Under the pieces are notes generated by a model that was not told the DNA's origin, ran no database searches, and worked only from the letters and a program-made list of their open reading frames with translations. From contig JALIHJ010000003.1 of NCBI GenBank assembly GCA_022984795.1, forward strand, positions 186,001-250,000: a DNA stretch of 64,000 nucleotides, given 5' to 3'. The position numbers were made by a program, and so were the translations under genes. Position 1 is the stretch's first letter; the number at the start of each line of letters is the position of its first letter. This document shows positions 17,539 through 25,585 of the stretch, in pieces. Source of the DNA: Fabrea salina (lineage: Eukaryota; Ciliophora; Heterotrichea; Heterotrichida; Fabreidae).

Positions 17539-20500
17539 ATGGCAAAGAAAGCTCTTTTAAGTCTAGGAGAAGACTGGCTAGGCTCAGGCGACGTAGAAGT
17601 AGCTTGGCAGCAACAAGACCACCTTTTTGGGGTTTGCGGCAGTAACGGAGTAGTATACGCTTTAGACAGACAAGGCAAAAAGCACGCAGAAATTTCTTTA
17701 CCTGACAACAAGCGCGTACTGAAACTAGAGTGGGATAGTGAAGGCGAAGCCTTAGCTTTTCTGCAGGAAGAAGTCCCTTACGTAGTGGTGTGGAACATCA
17801 ACAACAAGCATTTCACACAACTAGAAGTGGGCCAAAATGACCGCCCAAGTTTTATCAAATGGAGCAGAACCCAGCCTGTGCTAGCTATAGGAACCGAAAA
17901 GGGAGGAATAGTTTTTTTCAATAAGTCCACTCAGCGCAAGATTCCTACTATAGGAAAGCACTCTTCAAGTGTGATTACTGGAGACTGGAACGCACATGAC
18001 TTGTTGATAACTGGCAGTCAGGACAAAACCGTAACTGTTTCTACAGTGAACGGAGACACCAAAACCCAGTCTTCAATCATGAACCCTCCTGCACAGCTTA
18101 AGTGGGGGAACCACGAAATGGCCACTATGATTCTCAAGGAGCAACTTATACTTGCTTACAACATGAACTTGAAACCTATTGAGATTTCTTTCCAGCCGCA
18201 TTACGGAAAGATTCTGTGCTACGAGTGGTACGAAGAAGACAAGCTGATAGCAGGTTGTTCTGAGGGCTGGATAGTTGCTGTTTCAACTAACTTTTCCGAA
18301 ATTGGCACTGAACTTCGCTCGGCCAAGCTGTTCAACATGAACTTAGACTGTCTTTGTGTGTGCAAAAGCCTAGAAAAGGCTGCTGTTGCTGGAGAAAACG
18401 CTGTGAAAATAGTGCCTTTGAACACTTTTAAAGAAATCAAAAGCGACAAAATTGAACTTCCTTTTGACGCTGGCAAAGTCGTTCATATGCACTGGACTGA
18501 GAACGGACAAATACTTTCAGTAGCTACTTCTGTTGGAAGAGTTTTTAACTACTTAATGGTGGTTCCTTCTCTTTCGGGGGCTTGCGGCACTACAGTGGCT
18601 TTGCTTTCTTCTATAAACGAGATCTCACTAGTTGAAGTAGCAGGTGGAGTGCGTATCAGTAACAAAATCAACCTCGAAATAGAACCTTCAATCATAACTT
18701 TAGGCAAAAACCACTTAGCAGCAGCAATTAACACAACTGTGTGGTACTATAGATGGAAAGACAATGAAGGCCAAGGAATTCCTGGAGGAGTGTGTGTTGA
18801 AAAAAGGGACTACAGAGGCAGTGTGGAACAAGTCCAAATCAACTCAGAGTGGAGTGCTTGCTTGTGTAGTGGACATGTTTCTTTGCACAAGATTGAAACT
18901 TCTAACTCTGGCCAAGAAACTTACTTCCCTCAGCAGTCAGAAGCTCCAGTTGTGTCAATTGCAATGACTTCCCACTTTTTGTTTATGGCTGACAAAGACA
19001 ACAAAGTCAAGTGCTTCTGTTTGGAAGAAGGCAACTACGTAGCTGAAACTAGAATGGACGTTCCAGTAAGTGCAATTTACCCCAATGCGTCAGGCACTCG
19101 GGTTGTTGTCAAAGACGTTACTGGAGGAGCTCAGTTCTACGCTCCAGTGAACGAAAAAAGACTACCTATTCCTAACTTTTCCAGCAGCGTAACCCACGTA
19201 ATTTGGGACATTTCTGACCACAACTTGTTTGTAGTGTGCGAACCTGAAAGAGTTTTGGCTTACGTTTACAGTCCTTCTACTTTGCACGGCTCCACAGTTG
19301 AGCCAGTTAGGGAGCTCTTGTCAGTTGAAGACCTAGACACTAAGATCAGAGAGTCAGTTACTATTATTGAAAAAGGCCAGAAACCACTAGTTTTATTCAA
19401 CGGAGCTCTTTTTTGTCACAACCAAGTTCAAGGAAACGTTAAGGGGAACTTCTTGTCCTCCCACACTTACATTAATCAGTGGAGAGGAAGAAGTGACTCC
19501 CAAGAAGGCCACTACAGGTACTTTTTGCAAAGTTTGTCTCTCAAGCGCTTCCAGCAGTGCTTCAACGTGTCTGAAAAACTCGGAGGAGTTAAGATTCCAG
19601 AAATACTTGGAAAGTTGTCTTTGGAAAACCTGGACTTAGAAACTGCCGAAAAAGCATACCAACTAAGCAAGAACGTAGGCATGGTGTACGCGATTAGAAG
19701 CATCAAGCACGAAATGGAAAAGCAAATCTTACTAGGCTACGTGGCAATGATTCTGAACCAGCACGACACAGCCCAGGACTTTTTCATGAAGTCTTCCAAC
19801 CCAAGTTTGGCCCTTGAAATGCGTATGGACTTGCAGGACTGGTTAATTGCTTTGCAAATAGCTAGGTCAGTGTCGCCTCAACAAGAACCTGTGATTAGCA
19901 AGAAACTCGCTGCTCAACTAGAAACTCAAGGAAACTACGGGGATGCTTTGAAACTCTTTGAAAAGGCAGCTAGTTCTATGGAGTCTGCAGGGCTTTCTCA
20001 AGAAGAACTCAACTTGAACCTTATGCAAAGCTACGCTGGAATGGCACGCAACTCCATAAGGGCAGGGGACATAACTAGGGGGTACAAAATAGCCCTTGAA
20101 CTTAACGACCCAGTTCTCAAAGTCGAGTGTGCTCAAGTGTGTGAAACAATGAAGCACTACTTAGAAGCTGCTCAGCTTTATCAAAGAGGAGGCCAGCCTG
20201 AAAAAGCTGCTTCGCTTTACATCAAACTTAAGAAGTGGAAAGAAGCTGCTGACTTGATGGACGTAATCACCACGCCCAAGCTACTGGTTCAACTTGCTAA
20301 AGCTAAAGAAGTCGAAGGCAACTACAAAGAAGCTGAAGACGCTTACAAAAAAGCTAACGACATTGAAAGTGTAATCAGACTGAACCTAGGACCCCTAGAC
20401 AACCCTGAGACCGCCAAAGAACTCATTAAAACTAAGTGTCCCACCCAAGCAGCTGCTAGCATGATGGCTGAGTACTACGAAAACAAAGGCCAAAAAGAAA

Positions 20501-21630
20501 AAGCCCTAGAATTCCTTATCATGGCCGAAAAGAAAGAAGACGCTTTTGTAATTGCTCAGAGTTTCGACTGCATGGACAAGTACGCCCAACTCATACTAGA
20601 AAACGACGAAAAGAACTCAGAAGAACACTTAAGAATTGCTACTTTCTTCGAAGGAAGGAACAAACCTGGACACGCAGCAAGGCACTACGAAAAAGCAGGC
20701 AACCTCCAAAAAGCCTTCCAGTTGTTTATTCAGGGCGGCGAAGAGTTTTACCCCGAAGCTATTAACATGGCTTCTCGGAACAAAAGTGACATGTTGTATA
20801 TGCAACTGTATGACTACTTCATGGGAGAAATCGACGGAATTCCCAAAGACCCTAAGTTCATTTACCAACTTAACTTGAAAATGGGCAAACTCAAAGACGC
20901 TTCCAACACTGCCATCATCATTGCTGGCGAAGAACAAGAGTCAGGCAACTACAAAGCTGCTCACGACAGACTCTTTGAAACCATGAAGGACATGATAGAG
21001 AGCCGACTTAAAGTTCCCCACTTAATGCAAAACAAGCTGATGATAGTGCACTCTTACATCTTAGTTAAGAGGTACGTCAAGATGCAAGACCACCTAACTG
21101 CTGCAAGGCTTTTAATCAGAGTTGCTAAAAACATTTCGCAGTTCCCAGCACACACTGTGCAGATCCTAACTTCTACTGTAATAGAGTGCATAAGAGCTGG
21201 ACTCAAAGAAGCAGCTTACAACTGGGCCTGTGTTTTAGTCAGGCCAGAGTACCGCCCTCTTTTAGACGAAAAATTCAAAAAACAAATTGAAAAAGTTGCA
21301 ATCAAAAGACCTAGAGTTCCTGACCCAGAAGAAGAGTCTTCGCCCTGTCCCTTTTGCTCAGCTTACATGTTGGAGATGGAACTTGACTGCGAAAGCTGCA
21401 AAAACACTATTCCTTACTGCTTGGCTTCAGGAAAACACATGCTTTTGAGCAACTGGACTTCTTGTCCCAACTGCAAGTTCCCCGCCAACCTTTCGGACTT
21501 CGAAAAGAGTTTGCAGGCAGATAGGACCTGCCCCATGTGCGAAAGCACTGTGAACCCAAGTGCACTTAAGTTGAACCCTGACCCAGTCTCGGAACTAAGA
21601 AGTTTGCAAGCTCCAGAAGAAGAGTCTTAA
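17539..21630 (+). CDS. IFT144: intraflagellar transport protein IFT144 (WDR19), 1363 aa
   Basis: Full-length IFT-A subunit. The N-terminus has two WD40 propellers (LLSLGEDWLGSGDVEVAWQQ, TRKIP-like RKIPTIGKHSSSVITGDWNA, ITGSQDKTVTVS), then a TPR-like solenoid (EEQESGNYKAAHDRLFE, NKLMIVHSYILVKRYVK, IRVAKNISQFPAHTVQILTS) and a C-terminal zinc-binding region with CPFC, CESC, CPNC and CPMC. It works in retrograde transport and ciliary membrane protein entry, as expected for a heavily ciliated cell. The gene has no intron. An 'ATG GCA AAG' start 42 bp after eS7 aligns with the family start. Confidence 0.98.
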   Translation: MAKKALLSLGEDWLGSGDVEVAWQQQDHLFGVCGSNGVVYALDRQGKKHAEISLPDNKRVLKLEWDSEGEALAFLQEEVPYVVVWNINNKHFTQLEVGQNDRPSFIKWSRTQPVLAIGTEKGGIVFFNKSTQRKIPTIGKHSSSVITGDWNAHDLLITGSQDKTVTVSTVNGDTKTQSSIMNPPAQLKWGNHEMATMILKEQLILAYNMNLKPIEISFQPHYGKILCYEWYEEDKLIAGCSEGWIVAVSTNFSEIGTELRSAKLFNMNLDCLCVCKSLEKAAVAGENAVKIVPLNTFKEIKSDKIELPFDAGKVVHMHWTENGQILSVATSVGRVFNYLMVVPSLSGACGTTVALLSSINEISLVEVAGGVRISNKINLEIEPSIITLGKNHLAAAINTTVWYYRWKDNEGQGIPGGVCVEKRDYRGSVEQVQINSEWSACLCSGHVSLHKIETSNSGQETYFPQQSEAPVVSIAMTSHFLFMADKDNKVKCFCLEEGNYVAETRMDVPVSAIYPNASGTRVVVKDVTGGAQFYAPVNEKRLPIPNFSSSVTHVIWDISDHNLFVVCEPERVLAYVYSPSTLHGSTVEPVRELLSVEDLDTKIRESVTIIEKGQKPLVLFNGALFCHNQVQGNVKGNFLSSHTYINQWRGRSDSQEGHYRYFLQSLSLKRFQQCFNVSEKLGGVKIPEILGKLSLENLDLETAEKAYQLSKNVGMVYAIRSIKHEMEKQILLGYVAMILNQHDTAQDFFMKSSNPSLALEMRMDLQDWLIALQIARSVSPQQEPVISKKLAAQLETQGNYGDALKLFEKAASSMESAGLSQEELNLNLMQSYAGMARNSIRAGDITRGYKIALELNDPVLKVECAQVCETMKHYLEAAQLYQRGGQPEKAASLYIKLKKWKEAADLMDVITTPKLLVQLAKAKEVEGNYKEAEDAYKKANDIESVIRLNLGPLDNPETAKELIKTKCPTQAAASMMAEYYENKGQKEKALEFLIMAEKKEDAFVIAQSFDCMDKYAQLILENDEKNSEEHLRIATFFEGRNKPGHAARHYEKAGNLQKAFQLFIQGGEEFYPEAINMASRNKSDMLYMQLYDYFMGEIDGIPKDPKFIYQLNLKMGKLKDASNTAIIIAGEEQESGNYKAAHDRLFETMKDMIESRLKVPHLMQNKLMIVHSYILVKRYVKMQDHLTAARLLIRVAKNISQFPAHTVQILTSTVIECIRAGLKEAAYNWACVLVRPEYRPLLDEKFKKQIEKVAIKRPRVPDPEEESSPCPFCSAYMLEMELDCESCKNTIPYCLASGKHMLLSNWTSCPNCKFPANLSDFEKSLQADRTCPMCESTVNPSALKLNPDPVSELRSLQAPEEES

Positions 21631-21654
21631 CTTTAAAAAACCATAAAGTCTTAT

Positions 21655-22728
21655 TTAAGGGAACTTGACCTTAGAAGCTTCGGAATTAAAAGCGTAGTTA
21701 TGGTGGTAGTGAGGAGGCACCATTTTGGGCACAGTAGGATTTCCCTCCTCAATGAGGTGCTGCTGCTCTTCAGCAGTAAGGTCAGAACGAGCCCTTACGG
21801 GTACTGCTATTTTGCCTATTTCGCTCCTGTCCTTAAGTAGGTGGTGTACTCCATCGTACCACCTGTAGAAGTCTGCAATCCTCCTCGACATACTTGTTAC
21901 GTGGTCAGTTTCAAATAGCCAGTGGTTGTCAGTGTTGACATGGTCTATGAAGTACCCGTACTCTCCTTTTAGTTTGGGGAACAGGTTGTATATAGGAATA
22001 GTGTTGGAACTCTGGTGGACCCAGTTGCCTCTTTCAGCGTAGAAGAACATAGCCCTTCCTGGGAACAGTCCAATAAGCGGGAACCTTCCGATGTTAGCTC
22101 TGAAGTCCTTTAAGTTCATGGTGGCAGCCAGTTCCTTCATTCCACTTCTCCAAAACAACTGGCCGTTTTCGGCTTCAGCAAGGTTAGAGATGAAGACCTG
22201 TCTAAGCCTGGAGTTGTGGATGTTGTTTCTGAGAATCACAACTACTTCATTCCTGGTCTTGGACTGCAGCTCAATACTTGAAGCCAACTCTACTGCTGCT
22301 TTCAATTCTTTCCAACATTCATGCTCCGTGTAGTCCATGGGCGAGTAATCCAGTCCCACCACTGAGGTAATTCGGTGGTACTTTAAAATTCCAGTAATAG
22401 TGGCTATGCGGGCACCAAAGCCATGCCCTAACAAGCTAGCAGTGGTTATGTTGTGCTGGTTCATGAAGTTAGTGACATCTTCAGCAATTTCTTCAGCTTC
22501 CATGGAGTCAGCTCTGTTGCTCATCCAGGAGTTTCTATAACTTAGGAGCCAAAGGTTTCTGTACTCGTGGAATTTCTTGTTGAAAAGGGGGCGCAGAACT
22601 TCTGGCTTTTCGCAGAGGTCGGGGAAAGCGATTACTGTGGGCATGTCAGGTCGTGCTGCCCTGATGAACTGTCCGCGAAGGGTTACGGGTCCTTTTGACT
22701 GTTTGATGATTTTGATACCTCCACTCAT
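21655..22728 (-). CDS. alpha/beta hydrolase-fold protein lacking the catalytic serine, 357 aa
   Basis: The middle of the protein resembles the ABHD11 family: a strand-turn LLGHGFGARIA in the nucleophile elbow and VVGLDYSPMDYTEH where ABHD11 proteins have LDIxPxDY. The elbow reads G-H-G-F-G, so the nucleophile Ser of GxSxG is replaced by Gly and the protein should be catalytically dead. A C-terminal tail of about 60 residues continues past the fold. Ciliate mitochondrial complexes contain many repurposed enzyme folds, so a structural role there is possible but not shown. Its ATG is 5 bp from the divergent gene's ATG. Confidence 0.75.
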   Translation of the reverse strand: MSGGIKIIKQSKGPVTLRGQFIRAARPDMPTVIAFPDLCEKPEVLRPLFNKKFHEYRNLWLLSYRNSWMSNRADSMEAEEIAEDVTNFMNQHNITTASLLGHGFGARIATITGILKYHRITSVVGLDYSPMDYTEHECWKELKAAVELASSIELQSKTRNEVVVILRNNIHNSRLRQVFISNLAEAENGQLFWRSGMKELAATMNLKDFRANIGRFPLIGLFPGRAMFFYAERGNWVHQSSNTIPIYNLFPKLKGEYGYFIDHVNTDNHWLFETDHVTSMSRRIADFYRWYDGVHHLLKDRSEIGKIAVPVRARSDLTAEEQQHLIEEGNPTVPKMVPPHYHHNYAFNSEASKVKFP

Positions 22729-22733
22729 TGTAA

Positions 22734-23306
22734 ATGGTAATTCTGGTATTTCTATTCGGAATTGTTGCAGCTGAAGACTTGAGTGAACTAGTTACTAAAC
22801 AAAAAGAACTAGGAAACCAACTAGGAGAGGTTGCTGATTTGGTGCACGAGCTCAGGGATATCACTTCGGATACCTATATTACTAAATTAACCTCTGAAAT
22901 CAATGTTCTCAAGGAAGAAATACTTAAAGTCACTAGTTCTGTGGACTTCTTTGAGGAAGCTATCAACGACCTCTACACGCAAAAAGAAACCTTTGACACC
23001 AATCGTGCTGACGAAGTTATCAAAAGTGTAGCTTCTTTGGTGGAAAAGGTTAGTGTTTTGGAAGGTAAACTTGTAAACCTAGATGACAAAGAACTTATTG
23101 ACAAAATTGAAGAAGCCATGAAAGGCATAGCTAGCTCAGACACTCAAATCAAAAACACTGTTTACAAACTGAAAGAGCAAACTGAGTACTTAGAGTCACT
23201 AGTGAACAAAGACACAAAGTTCTTTTGGGTGTACTTTTTAATAGGCTTAATAGGGATAGGACTGTTTTTAAGTTGGCGAATCTTGGACAAGGCCAAAGAA
23301 GTCTAA
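22734..23306 (+). CDS. type I membrane protein with coiled-coil ectodomain, 190 aa
   Basis: The N-terminus MVILVFLFGIVAAEDL is a clear signal peptide with cleavage expected after Ala12 or Ala13. Residues about 15-160 are helical and coiled-coil, rich in Glu, Lys and Leu. One transmembrane helix (FFWVYFLIGLIGIGLFLSW) and a short basic tail LDKAKEV complete it. The layout resembles the stalk of ER-Golgi cargo receptors (ERGIC-53-like) without a lectin domain. No specific family is recognised. It is divergent from the dead hydrolase gene with 5 bp between ATGs. Confidence 0.7.
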   Translation: MVILVFLFGIVAAEDLSELVTKQKELGNQLGEVADLVHELRDITSDTYITKLTSEINVLKEEILKVTSSVDFFEEAINDLYTQKETFDTNRADEVIKSVASLVEKVSVLEGKLVNLDDKELIDKIEEAMKGIASSDTQIKNTVYKLKEQTEYLESLVNKDTKFFWVYFLIGLIGIGLFLSWRILDKAKEV

Positions 23307-23347
23307 CACTCTAAGTATAACAATATAATAATTCCCGCGCAACTAAG

Positions 23348-23728
23348 ATGAAAAGAATACCCCTCAGAAGACCTAACCCTTACGTTGAAGAACCAGTCTA
23401 CCACAGACCTGCCCACAACAACTCTCCTTACGAACGGACTCTGCAAACTATGTTTGAAAGCCAACTTACCACCCAAACTCCCCCTACTCGTTATAAATTC
23501 TGCAATCTTTGTGTGAACAAAGTACTGCTCAGCAGCAGTCCCCATAAAAAAGAAAACACGCACCCAGACTCAGCTACTTCACAGTGCAAGTTCTGTGCTG
23601 CAGACATCTGTCACAACTGCACACGCAGCTGTGAAAAGTGCGAAGACAAAGTGTGTTACGTCTGCATTTCTACTGTGTTTACGGAACATCTCAGCCAGAG
23701 TGTGTGTCCAGAGTGTAAAAATAGTTAA
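23348..23728 (+). CDS. SIVA1: Siva-like cysteine-rich zinc protein, 126 aa
   Basis: The C-terminal 50 residues hold a dense Cys array: CKFC, CHNC, CEKC, CYVC and CPEC. The spacing CxxCxxxxCxxCxxxCxxC followed by xxCxxC matches the C-terminal zinc domain of Siva (animal CD27-binding protein), including the segment TRSCEKCEDKVCYVC. The N-terminus is unlike animal Siva except for a helical YERTLQTMFES. A diverged B-box/RING-like domain is the alternative. Its TAA is followed with zero spacing by the ATG of DCAF13 (TAAATG). Confidence 0.6.
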   Translation: MKRIPLRRPNPYVEEPVYHRPAHNNSPYERTLQTMFESQLTTQTPPTRYKFCNLCVNKVLLSSSPHKKENTHPDSATSQCKFCAADICHNCTRSCEKCEDKVCYVCISTVFTEHLSQSVCPECKNS

Positions 23729-25042
23729 ATGGTTAAAGTCAAAGCTATATGCAGAGTTCCTGAAGAGTGCACAAGGGAAACTCGCAAAGACATTAACAAA
23801 CAGTTTAAAAACCCCGACTCCACACTCCACCCTCTCCAAAAGGCCAGAGAGTACAAACGAGCCCTTAACTCAGCCAAACTCGAAAAAATCTTTGCCAAGC
23901 CCTTTGTGCAGTCTTTGTCCGAGCACACTGACTCTGTGTACAGTTTGTCCAGGTCAGACAAGTACCTTCCTTTAGTGGTTTCTGGAAGCTGCAACGGAGA
24001 AGTTAAACTCTGGGACTTAACTAGTTTCACTTGCAAAAAGTCCTTTGAAGACTCCCACAGGGGTTTTGTAACAGGAGTTAGCTTCAGAAAAGACCACTTT
24101 ATTTCTTCAGGCCAGGACTGTGTGGTGAAGCTTTATGGATTGGACGGAGCAGTTCAGAGCTATAACAGCAACATGGGCTTGCAAGGCTGCGACTTCAGCT
24201 GGAGTGAAGAAGCCTTTGTGAGTTGTGGAAACGACGGAGTGGAACTTTGGGACGTAAACAGGTCTCATCCTATTGGAACCTTTGAGTGGGGACACGACAC
24301 AACTACCAAAGCCAAGTACAACCCTTCAGAATCCCACTTAGTGGGAAGTGTTTGTTTGGACAGAAGCATTATTTTGATTGACACTAGAGCTAACAGTTGC
24401 CTTAACAAAATCACCACCAAACTCAAAAGCAACGACTTGGCTTGGAACCCCCGGGAACCAATGAACTTCACTGTTGCTAACGAAGACGGGAACCTGTACA
24501 CTTTTGACATGCGTTACACAGAAGAACCTAAAAAGATCCACAAAGACCACTTGAACGCTGTGACTTCTGTTGCTTACTCAGCCACAGGGCGGGAGTTTGT
24601 AAGTGGGTCCTTTGACAAAACCATTAGGATCTTCGACATCAGAGAAGGAAGAAGCAGAGAAGTTTACCACGGACGCCGCATGCAGTGGGTTTACTCAGTG
24701 GAGTTCACAGGGGACGGGAAGTTTGTTTTGAGTGGAAGTGACGACACAAACATCAGAGTCTGGAAGGCCAGAGCCCACCTGCCTTTGAAAACACTGCTGC
24801 CGAGAGAAGAAGAAGCCATCAACTACAGAGAAAAACTGAAGAACCAGTACAAACACGTTCCACAAGTCCGGAAGATCCTGAGACACAGACACCTGCCTAA
24901 GTTACTGTACAAACTCAGAAAGAAGAAGCAGGTAATGAAAGAAAGTGAGTACCGAAAAGAACAAAACAGACGAACAAACACGAAAGCTGAAAACATCAAG
25001 GACGTTTCCCTCAAGAAGCAAGTAGTAATTAACCAAGGCTAA
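23729..25042 (+). CDS. DCAF13: DCAF13 / Sof1-type U3 snoRNP WD40 protein, 437 aa
   Basis: Small-subunit processome component needed for 18S rRNA maturation. The N-terminal block ALNSAKLEKIFAKPFVQSL and the WD repeats (VVSGSCNGEVKLWDLTSF, ISSGQDCVVKLYGL, FVSGSFDKTIRIFDI, VLSGSDDTNIRVWKAR) are those of Sof1/DCAF13. The C-terminal Sof1 domain is present with HRHLPKLLYKLRKKKQVMKE. Length agrees with yeast and human proteins. It follows the Siva-like gene with no intergenic base. Confidence 0.96.
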   Translation: MVKVKAICRVPEECTRETRKDINKQFKNPDSTLHPLQKAREYKRALNSAKLEKIFAKPFVQSLSEHTDSVYSLSRSDKYLPLVVSGSCNGEVKLWDLTSFTCKKSFEDSHRGFVTGVSFRKDHFISSGQDCVVKLYGLDGAVQSYNSNMGLQGCDFSWSEEAFVSCGNDGVELWDVNRSHPIGTFEWGHDTTTKAKYNPSESHLVGSVCLDRSIILIDTRANSCLNKITTKLKSNDLAWNPREPMNFTVANEDGNLYTFDMRYTEEPKKIHKDHLNAVTSVAYSATGREFVSGSFDKTIRIFDIREGRSREVYHGRRMQWVYSVEFTGDGKFVLSGSDDTNIRVWKARAHLPLKTLLPREEEAINYREKLKNQYKHVPQVRKILRHRHLPKLLYKLRKKKQVMKESEYRKEQNRRTNTKAENIKDVSLKKQVVINQG

Positions 25043-25048
25043 TAATAA

Positions 25049-25585
25049 ATGAAAGGCAAAGAAGCTGCATTTAACACTCTTGGCAAAAAGAACTATTCCA
25101 GTACAATCGTTCACCCCTACAACCCCAAAGCAGGGGTGTTTGAAAAGGTAACTAACGAGATTTACAAAAAGTACTACCTTTCGCAAATCAAGTCTTCTTT
25201 CTTAGACTTTGACAAAACTAATTTTGGCAATGTTGCAACAGAAATTTACTTAGAAGCCCACAAAGCTTTCAAGAAAAACGACAAAACTGAACTCATGAGA
25301 CTCTTCACCCACCCTAACTACGAAATTTTGAAACTTTGCCAGAAAATCAAAAAAGAACCTCCTTTTACACTCTGGCCTTACGTGGACTCAGCTAAAATAG
25401 TGAATGCTTCTATAAACGCAGAACAAGGAGACAGCATTGACATCAACAACTTTGCCCAAATCACCGTTATGATGCTTTGCAGAGACACAGAAAACTCCCA
25501 GAAACTCCAATACAACGTCTTCGAAAGAAGACTGGACATCAAAAAGAAAAACGAGTGGAAGATTGCTTTAATTGAGGACTATTAA
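25049..25585 (+). CDS. MRPL45: mitochondrial ribosomal protein mL45 (Tim44-like fold), 178 aa
   Basis: The core matches mL45: EIYLEAHKAFKKNDKTELMR and LFTHPNYEIL, then FTLWPYVDSAKIVNASI, FAQITVMMLCRDTEN, and a final YNVFERRLDIKKKNEWKIAL. The Tim44/mL45 fold binds the inner membrane near the ribosome exit tunnel. The protein is shorter than human mL45, missing part of the N-terminus; no strong presequence is seen. It starts 6 bp after DCAF13. Its TAA shares TTAA (25582-25585) with the convergent gene. Confidence 0.85.
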   Translation: MKGKEAAFNTLGKKNYSSTIVHPYNPKAGVFEKVTNEIYKKYYLSQIKSSFLDFDKTNFGNVATEIYLEAHKAFKKNDKTELMRLFTHPNYEILKLCQKIKKEPPFTLWPYVDSAKIVNASINAEQGDSIDINNFAQITVMMLCRDTENSQKLQYNVFERRLDIKKKNEWKIALIEDY

